In this document: piece after piece, positions 18,918 through 27,616 of the stretch | Layout of the letters: every line of letters begins with the position of its first letter | Numbering within the stretch: position 1 is the stretch's first letter | Position numbers and translations under genes: made by a program | Assembly: GCA_963840835.1 (NCBI GenBank) | Contig: CAWJAM010000009.1 | Location: 248,001-312,000, forward strand | Length of the DNA: 64,000 nt | From: Rubrobacter_D sp963840835 | Lineage (GTDB): Bacteria > Actinomycetota > Rubrobacteria > Rubrobacterales > Rubrobacteraceae | Reading direction: 5' to 3' | Notes under the pieces: generated by a model | The model's database searches: none | What the model was told of the DNA's origin: nothing | Seen by the model: the letters and a program-made list of their open reading frames with translations, nothing else

Positions 18918-20036
18918 CTACTCGCGCCGGCGCAGGAAGCGGCTGGCCCTGAAGATGCGGCTGTCTGCCTGCTCCTCTTCGTCCCTGTCGAAGAACTCCT
19001 GCGAGCTGGTCTCCTCGGCCAGCGCCGGCTCCTCCCGCTCCACCTCCCCCGCCGCCTCGGGCTCGGAGACGGGGGGTTCGTCGACCTGCCACGTCTCGTC
19101 CCGCACCGTGGACGGCTCGACCTCAGGCTCCGCGACCTCGGGCTCCCCCGCGGGCGCCTCATCGGCCCCCGGTTCGCCTGCAAGGGGTCCCATGTCTCGT
19201 GCGCGAAGGACCTGCGTCGGCTGCTCATCCTGGGCCTCGGAGTGCTCGGGAACGACGTCCGCTGCCGCCAGCTCTTCCGCGCTCACGGGCTCCTCCGCAA
19301 CGTATTCCCGTTCTATGAGCCGGGTGGAGCCGGGGACCGCTTCGTCCGTCTCGGCCGTGACGCTAACCTCCTCTGAGCTCGCGATCTCGTAGTCCGAGAC
19401 GGTAAGGCCAGGGTCCGTAAGCTCGCCGTCAGGCACGTCTGAGGGCGCCGCGTCCGAAGACTCCGGTGGGCTGCTGGCCCCTGCGGCCTCGCGCACCACG
19501 GCGATGGACTCGGTATCGAGGCGCTCGCGCAGGGTAGCCTCTATCTCTCTGGCCGAGGCCAACTCCATGTTTTCCATCATGTCCGTGTAGGTCTTCAGGA
19601 GGTGGCGGAAGTCGTTGGTGAAGCTCTTCTTCGCCTCCTGCAGCGCCTCGTAGGAGTCCTTGACACGCTCTATGCGCGAGGAGGAGTCGGCGAGCATCTG
19701 GTGGGAGCGCGTCTGCGCCTCCCTGATCGTGAAGTCTGCCTCCCTCTGGGCACTCTGGCGCATGCCCTCGGCCTCACGGGTCGCGGCGCGCCTGAGGTCG
19801 TTGGAGGCTTGCTCGGCGTGGACGAGGGCGGCCCGGATGGAGCCTTCGAGATCCTCGAACTGCTGCAGCCGGTCGCGCAGGCTCGACACCTCCTCGCGCA
19901 TCCGCTGGTTCTCGGTGTAGTCGCGCTCGAACTCGTCGGCCACGGCGTCGAGGAAGTCGTCGACCTGGTTCGCGTCGTAGCCGCGGAAGCCGCTCTTGAA
20001 CTCCTTACGCCTTATATCTATCGGTCGTATAGGCAT
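18918..20036 (-). CDS. divIVA: DivIVA/Wag31-like cell pole and septum protein
   Basis: DivIVA proteins bind negatively curved membrane and organise polar growth or septum placement. The 372-residue protein starts PIRPIDIRRKEFKSGFRGYDANQVDDFLDAVADEFE, the classic membrane-binding N-terminal domain. A coiled coil follows to about residue 170 (SLRDRLQQFEDLEGSIRAALVHAEQASNDLRRAATREAE is part of it). The remaining half is a long acidic, Pro/Glu-rich low-complexity tail ending in FRASRFLRRRE, which makes the protein longer than the roughly 270-residue Wag31. The basic end of the tail could contact membrane or nucleic acid, which is a guess. Genomic position after yggT is standard. Confidence 0.93.
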   Translation of the reverse strand: MPIRPIDIRRKEFKSGFRGYDANQVDDFLDAVADEFERDYTENQRMREEVSSLRDRLQQFEDLEGSIRAALVHAEQASNDLRRAATREAEGMRQSAQREADFTIREAQTRSHQMLADSSSRIERVKDSYEALQEAKKSFTNDFRHLLKTYTDMMENMELASAREIEATLRERLDTESIAVVREAAGASSPPESSDAAPSDVPDGELTDPGLTVSDYEIASSEEVSVTAETDEAVPGSTRLIEREYVAEEPVSAEELAAADVVPEHSEAQDEQPTQVLRARDMGPLAGEPGADEAPAGEPEVAEPEVEPSTVRDETWQVDEPPVSEPEAAGEVEREEPALAEETSSQEFFDRDEEEQADSRIFRASRFLRRRE

Positions 20037-20042
20037 CTCTAT

Positions 20043-20384
20043 TCACCCCGTCACAGGTTGTATGAACTGTTCAATGATGATAAGCAGCAAGGTCCTTGCT
20101 ATGGAGAGACCCAGGATCGCGATGATCGGCGAGAGGTCTATCCCGAAGCCCCCGAGCTGCAGCATTGGCACGCGGCTCCTTATGGGCATCAGAATCGGGT
20201 TGGCCACGGCCCTCACGGCGTCGTAGACCGCCTGCATTAAGCTGCTCGAAGGGTAGCCGGGGAACCAGGAGAATAGGATGGATGCGATGATGAACCCGAA
20301 CAGGATGTAGTAAGTGTAGGTGACCGCCCCGGCCAGAAGACCAGCCACGGAGAACCCGAACTGCTGCAGGAGGGCCGCGGTCAT
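20043..20384 (-). CDS. YggT family membrane protein
   Basis: The ATG at 20384 overlaps the proC stop as ATGA and gives 113 residues with two hydrophobic segments: VAGLLAGAVTYTYYILFGFIIASILF and LSPIIAILGLSIARTLLLIIIEQFI. Between them lies the FPGYPSSSLMQAVYDAVRAVANPILMPIRSRVP loop that typifies YggT, whose precise role is unknown but which is linked to osmotic stress and to the division cluster. It sits between proC and divIVA, the usual place in Gram-positives. The larger open frame upstream is a proC shadow. Confidence 0.9.
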   Translation of the reverse strand: MTAALLQQFGFSVAGLLAGAVTYTYYILFGFIIASILFSWFPGYPSSSLMQAVYDAVRAVANPILMPIRSRVPMLQLGGFGIDLSPIIAILGLSIARTLLLIIIEQFIQPVTG

Positions 20385-21166
20385 GCGCCGAGCCCCCTCG
20401 CCTTCTCTGTCGCCGCCTCTACCCCGTCGTAGACCGCCGCCACGAAGCCCGCCTTCTCCATTGCGACGAAGGCGGCGGCCGTCGTGCCGCCAGGCGTCAT
20501 CACCTCGTCGCGTACCTGGTGGGCGCTGCGTTCTTTCAACAGCACCGAAGTGCCGCCTATCGTGCCTATCACCAGCCTGCGTGCGACGTCGCGCGGAATG
20601 CCTTCCCTGACGCCGGCCTGTATGAGGGCGTCGGCGAAGAGCGCGACGTAGGCCGGCCCCGAACCGTGCAGGGCCGTCGCTGCGTCGAAGAGGCGTTCTG
20701 GCAACTCCTGCACGTCGCCGACGTGGCGGAAGATGTCCATGACCGTCGGCAGCGCGGCCCGGCCCGCCTCGTTCGCGGTGACAACGGCGGAGCCGAGCCC
20801 CACCGAAGCGCACACGTTCGGCATCACGCGCAGGATCGCGGTCCCGGGGGGCAGGTATTCGGAGATACGGTCGATGGAGACGCCGGCGGCGACGCTCGTG
20901 ACGGCCTTATCGGTGCCCTCGAAAGCGGGTGAGACCTCCTCCATCACCTGCGTGACGTCCCAGGGCTTCACGGCGACTATAAGGAGGTCGCTCGCGTCGG
21001 CGAGCCCGCGGTTGGAGGAGGTGGTGCGAATGCCGCTCTCTCTGTATAGGCTCAGTTGTTCGGGATGGATGTCGCTTACGCCGAGGTCGAAGCCGCCAGA
21101 CTCTGAGAGCCTTTGGAGCAGAGAACCCCCGATCTTGCCCGCCCCAATTATCCCGACCTTCTTCAA
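20381..21166 (-). CDS. proC: Pyrroline-5-carboxylate reductase
   Basis: ProC reduces pyrroline-5-carboxylate to proline with NAD(P)H. The 261-residue protein begins MKKVGIIGAGKIGGSLLQRL, a Rossmann fold, and has LLIVAVKPWDVTQVMEE and the dimerisation/active-site region ALHGSGPAYVALFADALIQAGVREGIPRDVARRLVIGTIGGTSVLL. The MTPGGTTAAAFVAMEKAGF motif near the C-terminus is diagnostic. Length is normal. Its place inside the division cluster between sepF and yggT is common in Actinobacteria and Firmicutes and does not imply a division role. Confidence 0.96.
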   Translation of the reverse strand: MKKVGIIGAGKIGGSLLQRLSESGGFDLGVSDIHPEQLSLYRESGIRTTSSNRGLADASDLLIVAVKPWDVTQVMEEVSPAFEGTDKAVTSVAAGVSIDRISEYLPPGTAILRVMPNVCASVGLGSAVVTANEAGRAALPTVMDIFRHVGDVQELPERLFDAATALHGSGPAYVALFADALIQAGVREGIPRDVARRLVIGTIGGTSVLLKERSAHQVRDEVMTPGGTTAAAFVAMEKAGFVAAVYDGVEAATEKARGLGA

Positions 21167-21184
21167 AGTCCCCCTCGGAGGCTC

Positions 21185-21763
21185 CTAGAGCTGGTTGAAG
21201 AACGCCCGCTCGGCGATGCGCTTGCGCTCTTCGGCGCTCACCTCGACGTCGCGCGGCGTGAGCAGGAAGACCCTGTTGGCGACCGACTGGATGTTGCCAT
21301 CGAGCGCGTAGGTCAGGCCCGAGCAGAAGTCCACCATCCTCCTGGATAGGTCTCCGTCCACGCTCTGGAGGTTGAGGATCACGGGTTGCTGGCGCTTGAA
21401 ACGGTCCGCCAGGTTCTGGGCGTCGTTGAAGCTCGCTGGCTCGAGGACGCTGACCCGCGTCGTTCGCTGGTCGGGGACGGGCCGCAGGTGTGCCGGCGGG
21501 TTCTGGTTGCCGGCGTAACGCTCACCCCTGGCCGATGACTCGCTACCGAAGAGGTCCCCGAGGGAAGTTCCGAAGGCCGAGGAACGCTCCGTGCGACCGA
21601 GGCGCCTCACTGTCGGCCCCGGCTCGGCGCTACGGGAGCCGTTCACGTATTCCTCGTTTTCATAACGGCGATCCTCTTCCTCTTCGTCTTCGTAGTATTC
21701 CTCGTCATCGACACCGAACCCGAACCAGGCCGCGATCCGGTCCAGACGGTCCCTAACTGCCAT
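21185..21763 (-). CDS. sepF: SepF, FtsZ-membrane tether
   Basis: SepF anchors FtsZ to the membrane and bundles its filaments. The 192-residue protein starts with an amphipathic helix AVRDRLDRIAAWFGFG, then a long acidic linker (DDEEYYEDEEEEDRRYENEEY) and the folded DUF552 domain from about residue 100: TTRVSVLEPASFNDAQNLADRFKRQQPVILNLQSVDGDLSRRMVDFCSGLTYALDGNIQSVANRVFLLTPRDV. All parts are typical. It overlaps yggS by 11 bases, placing it downstream of ftsZ in the same cluster. In organisms lacking MinCDE, SepF often takes over positioning. Confidence 0.95.
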   Translation of the reverse strand: MAVRDRLDRIAAWFGFGVDDEEYYEDEEEEDRRYENEEYVNGSRSAEPGPTVRRLGRTERSSAFGTSLGDLFGSESSARGERYAGNQNPPAHLRPVPDQRTTRVSVLEPASFNDAQNLADRFKRQQPVILNLQSVDGDLSRRMVDFCSGLTYALDGNIQSVANRVFLLTPRDVEVSAEERKRIAERAFFNQL

Positions 21764-22475
21764 CTTGCCTCCTTACGGGCCCATCCTCCTCTATTAGCAT
21801 CCGCCCGATCCTGACCACGGTCGCTCCCTCCTCGACCGCCACCCCATAGTCACTACTCATGCCCATGGAGAGTTCCGAGAGATCGAAGTGCGGACTCCAA
21901 CTTTCTCGTAGCCTATCACGGATCGCACGAAGTTTCGCGAAAACATAGCGCACTTCCTCGGGGTTTTCGACCAGCGGAGCGAGCGTCATGAACCCCCTAA
22001 CCCGAACTCTCCCACCGGTCTCCGCGGCCACCTCGAGTAGCGTTTCGACCTCGCCCTCGGAGACGCCATACTTGGACTCCTCTTCGGCGACGTTTACCTG
22101 CAGGAGGATGTCGATGCCGACGTCCGGGGCCCTGTTGGAGATCTCCTCGATCAAACGAACGGAGTCCACGGAATGTATGAGACCTACCCTCGGCACGACC
22201 ACCTTGGCCTTGCGTCGCTGCAGGTGCCCGATGAAGTGCCACTCGAAGCGATCTTTGAAGCGATCCTGTTTTTCGACGAGGTCCTCGGCCCGGTTCTCGC
22301 CAACGAGGTCAACGTCGGCCCCGGCGAGGTCCGCGAGCTGCCCTGGCGCGTAGTACTTGGTGGCGACGAGCACGCGGACTCGCTCGTCCGCCCTCCCACC
22401 GCGCTCAAGAGCCCCCTGAATGTTCTCGCGCACGACGGCCAGCCTCTCCCTGATGTCCGTCGCCCCCGGGTTCAC
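21753..22475 (-). CDS. yggS: YggS/PLPBP family pyridoxal phosphate-binding protein
   Basis: PLPBP proteins bind pyridoxal phosphate and help B6 and amino acid homeostasis; they show no proven enzymatic activity. With the GTG at 22475, overlapping the pgeF stop as GTGA and preceded by GGGAGG, the protein has 240 residues. It has VLVATKYYAPGQLADLAGADVDLVGENRAEDLVEKQ, with the PLP lysine in the VATK motif, then EWHFIGHLQRRKAK, DILLQVNVAEEESKYGVSEGE and the LSMGMSSDYGVAVEEGATVVRIG end. The position between pgeF and sepF matches other Gram-positive division clusters. Confidence 0.93.
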   Translation of the reverse strand: MNPGATDIRERLAVVRENIQGALERGGRADERVRVLVATKYYAPGQLADLAGADVDLVGENRAEDLVEKQDRFKDRFEWHFIGHLQRRKAKVVVPRVGLIHSVDSVRLIEEISNRAPDVGIDILLQVNVAEEESKYGVSEGEVETLLEVAAETGGRVRVRGFMTLAPLVENPEEVRYVFAKLRAIRDRLRESWSPHFDLSELSMGMSSDYGVAVEEGATVVRIGRMLIEEDGPVRRQDGS

Positions 22476-23233
22476 CGGCCCTCCCTCACGATCGAAGCGA
22501 GGTTGCGGCCCGTTAGCGGCCCCCCTTTGCGGTGGGAATAGAAGAGGTCGGGCCTGCACCCGCTACAGAGTCCGAGATCGTGCACCTCCGCCCCGGCCCG
22601 CTGGAGGTCGATCCGGATGGATCTCTGCAGCGAGAGGTAGCGTCCCGAGACCACCCCGTCCCCGAACTCGGCGGCGAACTCCCCGGCGAGATCCTCCGAC
22701 ACCTCGTAGCAGCACCCACGAATGGAAGGCCCGATGTAGGCGCGCACCCCGGAACCTCCGAGTTCCCGCACCGCCTTCCCCGAGACGCCGGCCAGGGTAC
22801 CCCGCCACCCGGAATGAACCATCCCGACCTCCAGCTCCCCGACGAGCGCGACGGGAACGCAGTCGGCCACGGCAACCGAGAGGCAGAGGTCGGGCTCCGT
22901 GGTAAAAAGCGCGTCGGCCTCACCGGCGAGGCCCGGCCGGGAGACACGCACTACGGCGTCGCCCGCGACCTGCCGCACCCAGGCCGCAGGCCTGCCGTCC
23001 ATCGCCCTCCGGATTATGGAGAGGTTCTCATCGACCGCGTCGGGACCGTCGCCGACCTTCTTCGACACGTTCAGGGAGTCGTATGGAGGCTTCGAGACGC
23101 CGCCGCGGCGGGTGAAAAAGTAGATAGAGGCCCCCTCTGGTTCAGGGTCAGGAGCAAAGAAGACGGCGCCCCCTCTCGCGGTGTGGATCGCGGCGGGGGC
23201 GCCGTCTTCGGTTTGCAAATGAGCCTCGCGCAC
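22472..23233 (-). CDS. pgeF: PgeF/YfiH (LACC1-like) purine nucleoside phosphorylase family protein lacking a metal-binding His
   Basis: This family includes peptidoglycan editing factor PgeF/YfiH and purine nucleoside phosphorylase-type LACC1 relatives, with a Zn or Cu site made from two His and one Cys. The 253-residue protein keeps VADCVPVAL with Cys125, MVHSGWRGT with His140, GCCYEVSEDLAGEF, CSGCRPDLFYSHRKGG and the FFTRRGGVSKPPYDSLN N-terminus. The first ligand is missing: the canonical QVHG motif reads QVAG at residues 88-91. I checked the bases and they encode Ala (GCG). The protein sits between ftsZ and yggS, where PgeF is normally found. Function could therefore be altered or supported by another residue. 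Confidence 0.85.
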   Translation of the reverse strand: MREAHLQTEDGAPAAIHTARGGAVFFAPDPEPEGASIYFFTRRGGVSKPPYDSLNVSKKVGDGPDAVDENLSIIRRAMDGRPAAWVRQVAGDAVVRVSRPGLAGEADALFTTEPDLCLSVAVADCVPVALVGELEVGMVHSGWRGTLAGVSGKAVRELGGSGVRAYIGPSIRGCCYEVSEDLAGEFAAEFGDGVVSGRYLSLQRSIRIDLQRAGAEVHDLGLCSGCRPDLFYSHRKGGPLTGRNLASIVREGR

Positions 23234-23247
23234 GCCCAGGCGAAGGC

Positions 23248-24330
23248 CTACCGGCGCCGGAGGAAGGCTGGGATATCCAGTACGTCTCCCGTCTCCGGCG
23301 AGGAAGCGGACTCCTCCTCCTGCTGCTGCTGTTGGGAAGGTTCGGTGGCGGCGCTACGGTCGGAGCGGCGCTGGTTGGCGAGCCGCTGGTCGAAACCCGT
23401 GGCGATCACCGTCACGCTCACCCTATCGCCGTTGTTATCGTCGATAACGGCGCCGAAGATCAGGTTAGCGTCCTGGTGCGCGGCGTTGTGCACGATCTCG
23501 GCTGCCTCGTTGACCTCGAAGAGACCGAGGTCAGGCCCGCCGGTGATGTTCAAGATGATCCCGGTAGCACCCTCGATGCTGGCCTCCAGAAGCGGGCTCG
23601 ATATCGCGGTCCTGGCGGCCTCGGGTCCCCTGGTCTCGCTGCTCGACTCGCCGATGCCCATGAGGGCCGAGCCGGAGTCGTGCATGATGGTGCGTACGTC
23701 GGCGAAGTCCAAGTTGATGAGGCCAGGTACTGTGATGAGGTCCGTGATCCCCTGGACGCCCTTCCTCAGAATATCGTCGGCCATCTTGAAGGCGTCCATC
23801 ATGCTGGTCCGCTTCTCGGCGACCTGCAAGAGCCTGTCGTTGGGGATGATGATGAGGGAGTCCACGTTCTCCTTGAGACGCTTGATGCCCTCCTCGGCGT
23901 AGGTCGAGCGCCTGCGCCCCTCGAAGGCGAAGGGCCGCGTGACGACCCCGACGGTCAGCGCCCCCGAGTCCCTGGCAATCTTGGCGACGACCGGGGCGGC
24001 GCCCGTGCCGGTACCGCCGCCCTTGCCGGCGGTGACGAAGACCATGTCAGCCCCGCGCAGGGCCTCCTCGATCTCGGCCTTGTTCTCTTCGGCGGCCTCC
24101 ATCCCGATCTTCGGGTCCGCGCCGGCGCCGAGTCCGCGCGTGATCTTCTCCCCTATGTGTATCTTCTGGTCGGCGTCGCACATCTGGAGGGCCTGCGCGT
24201 CCGTGTTCACCGCTATGAACTCAACCCCCTGCAAACCAGAGTTGATCATGCGGTTCACGGCGTTGGTTCCCCCTCCGCCTATGCCGACAACCTTTATGAC
24301 CGCCAAGTAATTAGTCGCCGCGTCCAACAT
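23248..24330 (-). CDS. ftsZ: Cell division protein FtsZ
   Basis: FtsZ polymerises with GTP into the ring that drives septation. The 360-residue protein has IKVVGIGGGGTNAVNRM at about residues 12-28, the GTP-binding tubulin signature AGKGGGTGTGAAPVVAKIA, and NPDRLL-like SLIIIPNDRLLQVAEK. The T7 loop reads NLDFADVRTIM, which completes the GTPase site of the neighbouring subunit. A Gln-rich linker (QQQQQEEE) precedes the conserved C-terminal peptide DVLDIPAFLRRR, the docking site for FtsA and SepF. All parts are complete. It lies between ftsA and pgeF. Confidence 0.98.
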   Translation of the reverse strand: MLDAATNYLAVIKVVGIGGGGTNAVNRMINSGLQGVEFIAVNTDAQALQMCDADQKIHIGEKITRGLGAGADPKIGMEAAEENKAEIEEALRGADMVFVTAGKGGGTGTGAAPVVAKIARDSGALTVGVVTRPFAFEGRRRSTYAEEGIKRLKENVDSLIIIPNDRLLQVAEKRTSMMDAFKMADDILRKGVQGITDLITVPGLINLDFADVRTIMHDSGSALMGIGESSSETRGPEAARTAISSPLLEASIEGATGIILNITGGPDLGLFEVNEAAEIVHNAAHQDANLIFGAVIDDNNGDRVSVTVIATGFDQRLANQRRSDRSAATEPSQQQQQEEESASSPETGDVLDIPAFLRRR

Positions 24331-24374
24331 GCCTTCCTAACCCTCCATCACCCGCTCTTTGGGGGCCCGCCCGT

Positions 24375-25577
24375 CTACTTTCTCCGGAACCAGCCCTTGA
24401 CCGCCTCCACTATGCTACCAAAACTGCCCGCCCCTGCACCTTTACCCTTTGGTCTAGGGTCATCGTTTCTGGCCGAGAAGTATAGCAGACCTACGGATGT
24501 TGCATACTGAGGTTGCTGTACAGGTTTAATCCCGCCCTTGACCATGCGGGGGACCACGGTTCTTGCGCGCATACCCAGGGTATCTTCGGCGAGCTCGGTC
24601 ATGCCGTCGAGCAAGGAGCCGCCACCGGTCAGGACGACGCCGCCGGGGACCAGGTCCTTCATCCCCGTCCCTTCGAGGGAGTCGCGCACGTAATCGAAGA
24701 GTTCGCGGGCACGGTACTCCAGGATCTGGCTGATAAAGTTGGCGTTGTAGTGACGGTCGCCGAGCTTAACGGGGGCCACGGAGTCGATGGTGCTGGAGAG
24801 GGTCGTGCCGTAGCGAACTTTAAGCTCCTCCGCCGTGTGTTGCGGCACCTTCAGGCCGTAGGCCACGTCGGAGGTAAAGCTCTCGCCGCCGATGGGTATA
24901 ACGGCGGTATGGGTGAGGGCACCCCTGTAGAAGGTCGCGATATCGGTGGTGCCGCCGCCCACGTCGATCAGGACTACCCCCGTCTCGCGGTCCGCCTCAA
25001 GGAGGCAGGCCTCGGCTGAGGCCAGCGGCTCGAGCACGACGTTGGAGACCCTGACGCCGCAGTCCTCGACGGCGCGCAGGAGGTTCTGGATGCTGGAGAG
25101 TGCCCCGCTGACGACGTGGGCCCTCATGGTCACCTTGCGGGCTGCGAGGCCCGCGGGGTTCTTGACGCCCTCGGATCCGTCGAGGACGTAGCCGCGGGGT
25201 ACGACGTGTATCATCCGCTCGTCCTCGTCGAGGTCGAGCTGCCTGGCCTCCTGCTCCAGCCTGCGAACGAACCGGTCCGTGACCATCAGGTCCCTGCCAC
25301 GGTTCAGGAGGGTGACCTCCTTGTTGAAGGACGAGATGTGGCTGCCCGCGATACCGACGGTCACCCTACCGCCGCGGACGCCACAATCCTCCACTGCCTC
25401 GGCTATCGAGTCGGCGGCCGCCCTGCGGTCTACGACGACGCCGCGCTTGAGGCCCTCACTCGGCGCCTCCCCCATGGAGAGCACCTCCACCCAGCCCCGG
25501 CGCGGGTCTACGCGGCCGGCGAGCGCGACGACCTTGGTCGTGCCCACGTCTATCCCGTACACCAGTGACCCTGACAC
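24375..25577 (-). CDS. ftsA: Cell division protein FtsA
   Basis: FtsA is an actin-like protein that tethers FtsZ to the membrane and recruits later division proteins. The 400-residue protein begins SGSLVYGIDVGTTKVVALAG, a phosphate-binding motif, and has VVLIDVGGGTTDIATFYRGAL and GGVVLTGGGSLLDGM, the phosphate-2 and adenosine motifs. The C-terminus SIVEAVKGWFRRK is the expected amphipathic membrane helix. Length is usual. Many Actinobacteria such as Mycobacterium lack ftsA, so its presence together with sepF supports a deep-branching actinobacterial host rather than that group. Confidence 0.95.
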   Translation of the reverse strand: MSGSLVYGIDVGTTKVVALAGRVDPRRGWVEVLSMGEAPSEGLKRGVVVDRRAAADSIAEAVEDCGVRGGRVTVGIAGSHISSFNKEVTLLNRGRDLMVTDRFVRRLEQEARQLDLDEDERMIHVVPRGYVLDGSEGVKNPAGLAARKVTMRAHVVSGALSSIQNLLRAVEDCGVRVSNVVLEPLASAEACLLEADRETGVVLIDVGGGTTDIATFYRGALTHTAVIPIGGESFTSDVAYGLKVPQHTAEELKVRYGTTLSSTIDSVAPVKLGDRHYNANFISQILEYRARELFDYVRDSLEGTGMKDLVPGGVVLTGGGSLLDGMTELAEDTLGMRARTVVPRMVKGGIKPVQQPQYATSVGLLYFSARNDDPRPKGKGAGAGSFGSIVEAVKGWFRRK

Positions 25578-25583
25578 GGTTCG

Positions 25584-26261
25584 CTAACCCCTGGGATCGC
25601 TGTTCGTTGTCCCCTGAATCGGGGCGCCGACAACTACCCTGTCCGGCGAACGCAGGTCGAAGAACCCAGCGTCCGGATGATGGGAGATGATGCTCTTCAA
25701 GGCCATGGCCTGGCCGTCGTCGACGTCCCCGGAGAAGATAACCGGGCGACCCCGAACCGTGGTCCTGATGCCCTCAGCCCCAGCCCCATCGACCGAGTCG
25801 AGCCCCACCCCGTTTTCGTGCAACGTCCTCGCGAACTCCAAGATCTCCCCTACCTGGTCGAGATCCAACTCCACCCGGTCGAGGCTAACTCCCCCGAGTC
25901 CGGGAAGCTCCTTGCCATCAGAGGACAGGACGAGCTCTCGCCCATCAACCTCGGCATGGAGCACCGGACGACGCTCCTCAACCTGAACGGTAACTATACC
26001 GGACTTCCAGTTCTCGTTCACCCTTGCACCCTGAACCCAGACGTTAGACTCCACTTTATCTTTCAACAGCTCATCATTGAGGGTAAGGAGGCTGGCGTGA
26101 TCCGGGACTGCGTCGGCGGCCTCGGATGCGTCGTACATACGGGCGCCTTCGACCCTGACGCCTGTAACGGGGAAGCTGAGGTAGGTAATGAGGAGGACGG
26201 TGAGGGTAGTAGCGACGGCCACGGCCGCCGAGATCAGGATCGCGCGCAGGGAGCCGGTCAG
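25584..26261 (-). CDS. ftsQ: FtsQ/DivIB-type division protein; likely CTG start
   Basis: FtsQ is a bitopic membrane protein that links cytoplasmic and periplasmic parts of the divisome. A hydrophobic helix (AILISAAVAVATTLTVLLITYLSF) is followed by a POTRA start (VTGVRVEGARMYDASEAADAVPDHASLLTLN) and a short beta domain ending NSDPRG. The only ATG/GTG/TTG start, GTG at 26222, would cut off half the helix and has no Shine-Dalgarno. A CTG at 26261, overlapping the murC stop and preceded by GGAGG ten bases upstream, restores the helix and adds Arg on the cytoplasmic side; this gives 225 residues. That start is inferred. The protein is short for the family, since murB is absent upstream and the tail is reduced. 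Confidence 0.85.
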   Translation of the reverse strand: MTGSLRAILISAAVAVATTLTVLLITYLSFPVTGVRVEGARMYDASEAADAVPDHASLLTLNDELLKDKVESNVWVQGARVNENWKSGIVTVQVEERRPVLHAEVDGRELVLSSDGKELPGLGGVSLDRVELDLDQVGEILEFARTLHENGVGLDSVDGAGAEGIRTTVRGRPVIFSGDVDDGQAMALKSIISHHPDAGFFDLRSPDRVVVGAPIQGTTNSDPRG

Positions 26262-27616
26262 GATGCCTGGTCCTCCAGTATGTGGAGCAGGTTCTCGCCC
26301 ACCTGCGAGATATCTCCGGCACCGAGGGTGAGCACGAGGTCTCCCCTCTCTGAGATATGTTTGAGGACCCCCGGTATGGCCTCTTGCTGGGGTACGTAGT
26401 AGACGTCGGGGTGTGGGCGCGTCTCGCAGATGGCGTCCACTATGAGCTTCCCGTTGACGCCGGGCTGGGGCATCTCGCCTGCGCCGTAGACCTCGGTGAT
26501 GAGCACGGCGTCGGCCGAGGCGAACGAGTCGCCGAACTCTCTGTAGAGCGCGCGGGTTCGCGAGTAACGGTGCGGCTGAAAGACCGCGATGACCCGCCCG
26601 TCCGTGGGCATGGTGGAACGGGCCGCCGCCAGCGTCGCCGTGAGCTCCGTGGGGTGGTGGGCGTAGTCGTCGACGACGCGAACGTCGGCACGCTCTCCCT
26701 TGAGTTGAAACCGGCGGCGCACACCCCCGAAGTTCTTCAGGGTAAGGGCTGCCTCGTAGGTGTCGTGACCGAGCCAGCGCGCGACCCCGGCCGCGGCCAG
26801 GGAGTTAAGTACATTGTGGCGGCCATAGACGCCGAGCACGACCTCGCCACGTCTAGTTTCGCCTTCCAGCAGCACGTAGCTGTTGGGCCCCAGGATCTCC
26901 GCCCGGAGGTCCCCGGAGTCGATACCGTAGGTCGTCAGGGGGCATTGGGCCTCCAAGGCTACCCCGAGACAGGACGGGTCGTCGGAGCAGGTGATCAGGC
27001 ATCCGTCCGCGGGTAGAGAGCGGACGAATTGCTCGAAGGTTCCCACCACGTCGTCGAGGGACGAGTAGAAGTCGGGGTGGTCGAACTCGACGTTCGTGAC
27101 GACGGCGGCCTGCGGCCTGAGGTAGAGGAGGGAGCGGTCGCTCTCGTCCGCCTCGGCGACGACGAGGTCGGACCGGCCGAAGGCTACGTTGCTCCCGATA
27201 TCGTTCAGCTCACCGCCAACGAGGGCCGTCGGGTTTTCGCCCAGGGCCTTCAGTACGTGCGCCGTCATGCTGGTCGTCGTCGTCTTGCCGTGCGTCCCCG
27301 CGATGGCGACGCTGCGGTTGCCCTCCAGGATCCAGGCCAGGGCTGCGGCCCGCGGTATGACGGGGATGGACCTCCGCCTGGCCTCCAGGAGCTCGGGGTT
27401 CGTGCTTGGTATGGCGGTGGAGATCACCACCTGGTCGGCGTTCCCCACCCGTTCGGAGGCGTGCCCGATGTAGACGCTGACGCCGGCCCCGCGCAGCCTC
27501 CTGGTGTAGGGGGACTCCTTGAGGTCCGAGCCGGTGACTTCGTGGCCCCCTCTGGCGAGGACCTCCGCAATACCGCTCATCCCGGCCCCGCCGATGCCGA
27601 TCATGTGTATCTTCAT
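26258..27616 (-). CDS. murC: UDP-N-acetylmuramate-L-alanine ligase
   Basis: MurC adds L-Ala to UDP-MurNAc in the cytoplasm. With ATG at 27616, which overlaps the murG stop as ATGA, the protein has 452 residues and begins MKIHMIGIGGAGMSGIAEVLARGG. The ATP-binding GTHGKTTTTSM loop, EADESDRSLL, the GVRRRFQLKG and DDYAHHPTELTATLAAAR motifs are present, as is the C-terminal GAGDIS. These cover all three Mur ligase domains. A longer ATG at 27625 is possible but unneeded. It precedes ftsQ in the cluster; murB, usual between them in many bacteria, is not found. Confidence 0.96.
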   Translation of the reverse strand: MKIHMIGIGGAGMSGIAEVLARGGHEVTGSDLKESPYTRRLRGAGVSVYIGHASERVGNADQVVISTAIPSTNPELLEARRRSIPVIPRAAALAWILEGNRSVAIAGTHGKTTTTSMTAHVLKALGENPTALVGGELNDIGSNVAFGRSDLVVAEADESDRSLLYLRPQAAVVTNVEFDHPDFYSSLDDVVGTFEQFVRSLPADGCLITCSDDPSCLGVALEAQCPLTTYGIDSGDLRAEILGPNSYVLLEGETRRGEVVLGVYGRHNVLNSLAAAGVARWLGHDTYEAALTLKNFGGVRRRFQLKGERADVRVVDDYAHHPTELTATLAAARSTMPTDGRVIAVFQPHRYSRTRALYREFGDSFASADAVLITEVYGAGEMPQPGVNGKLIVDAICETRPHPDVYYVPQQEAIPGVLKHISERGDLVLTLGAGDISQVGENLLHILEDQAS

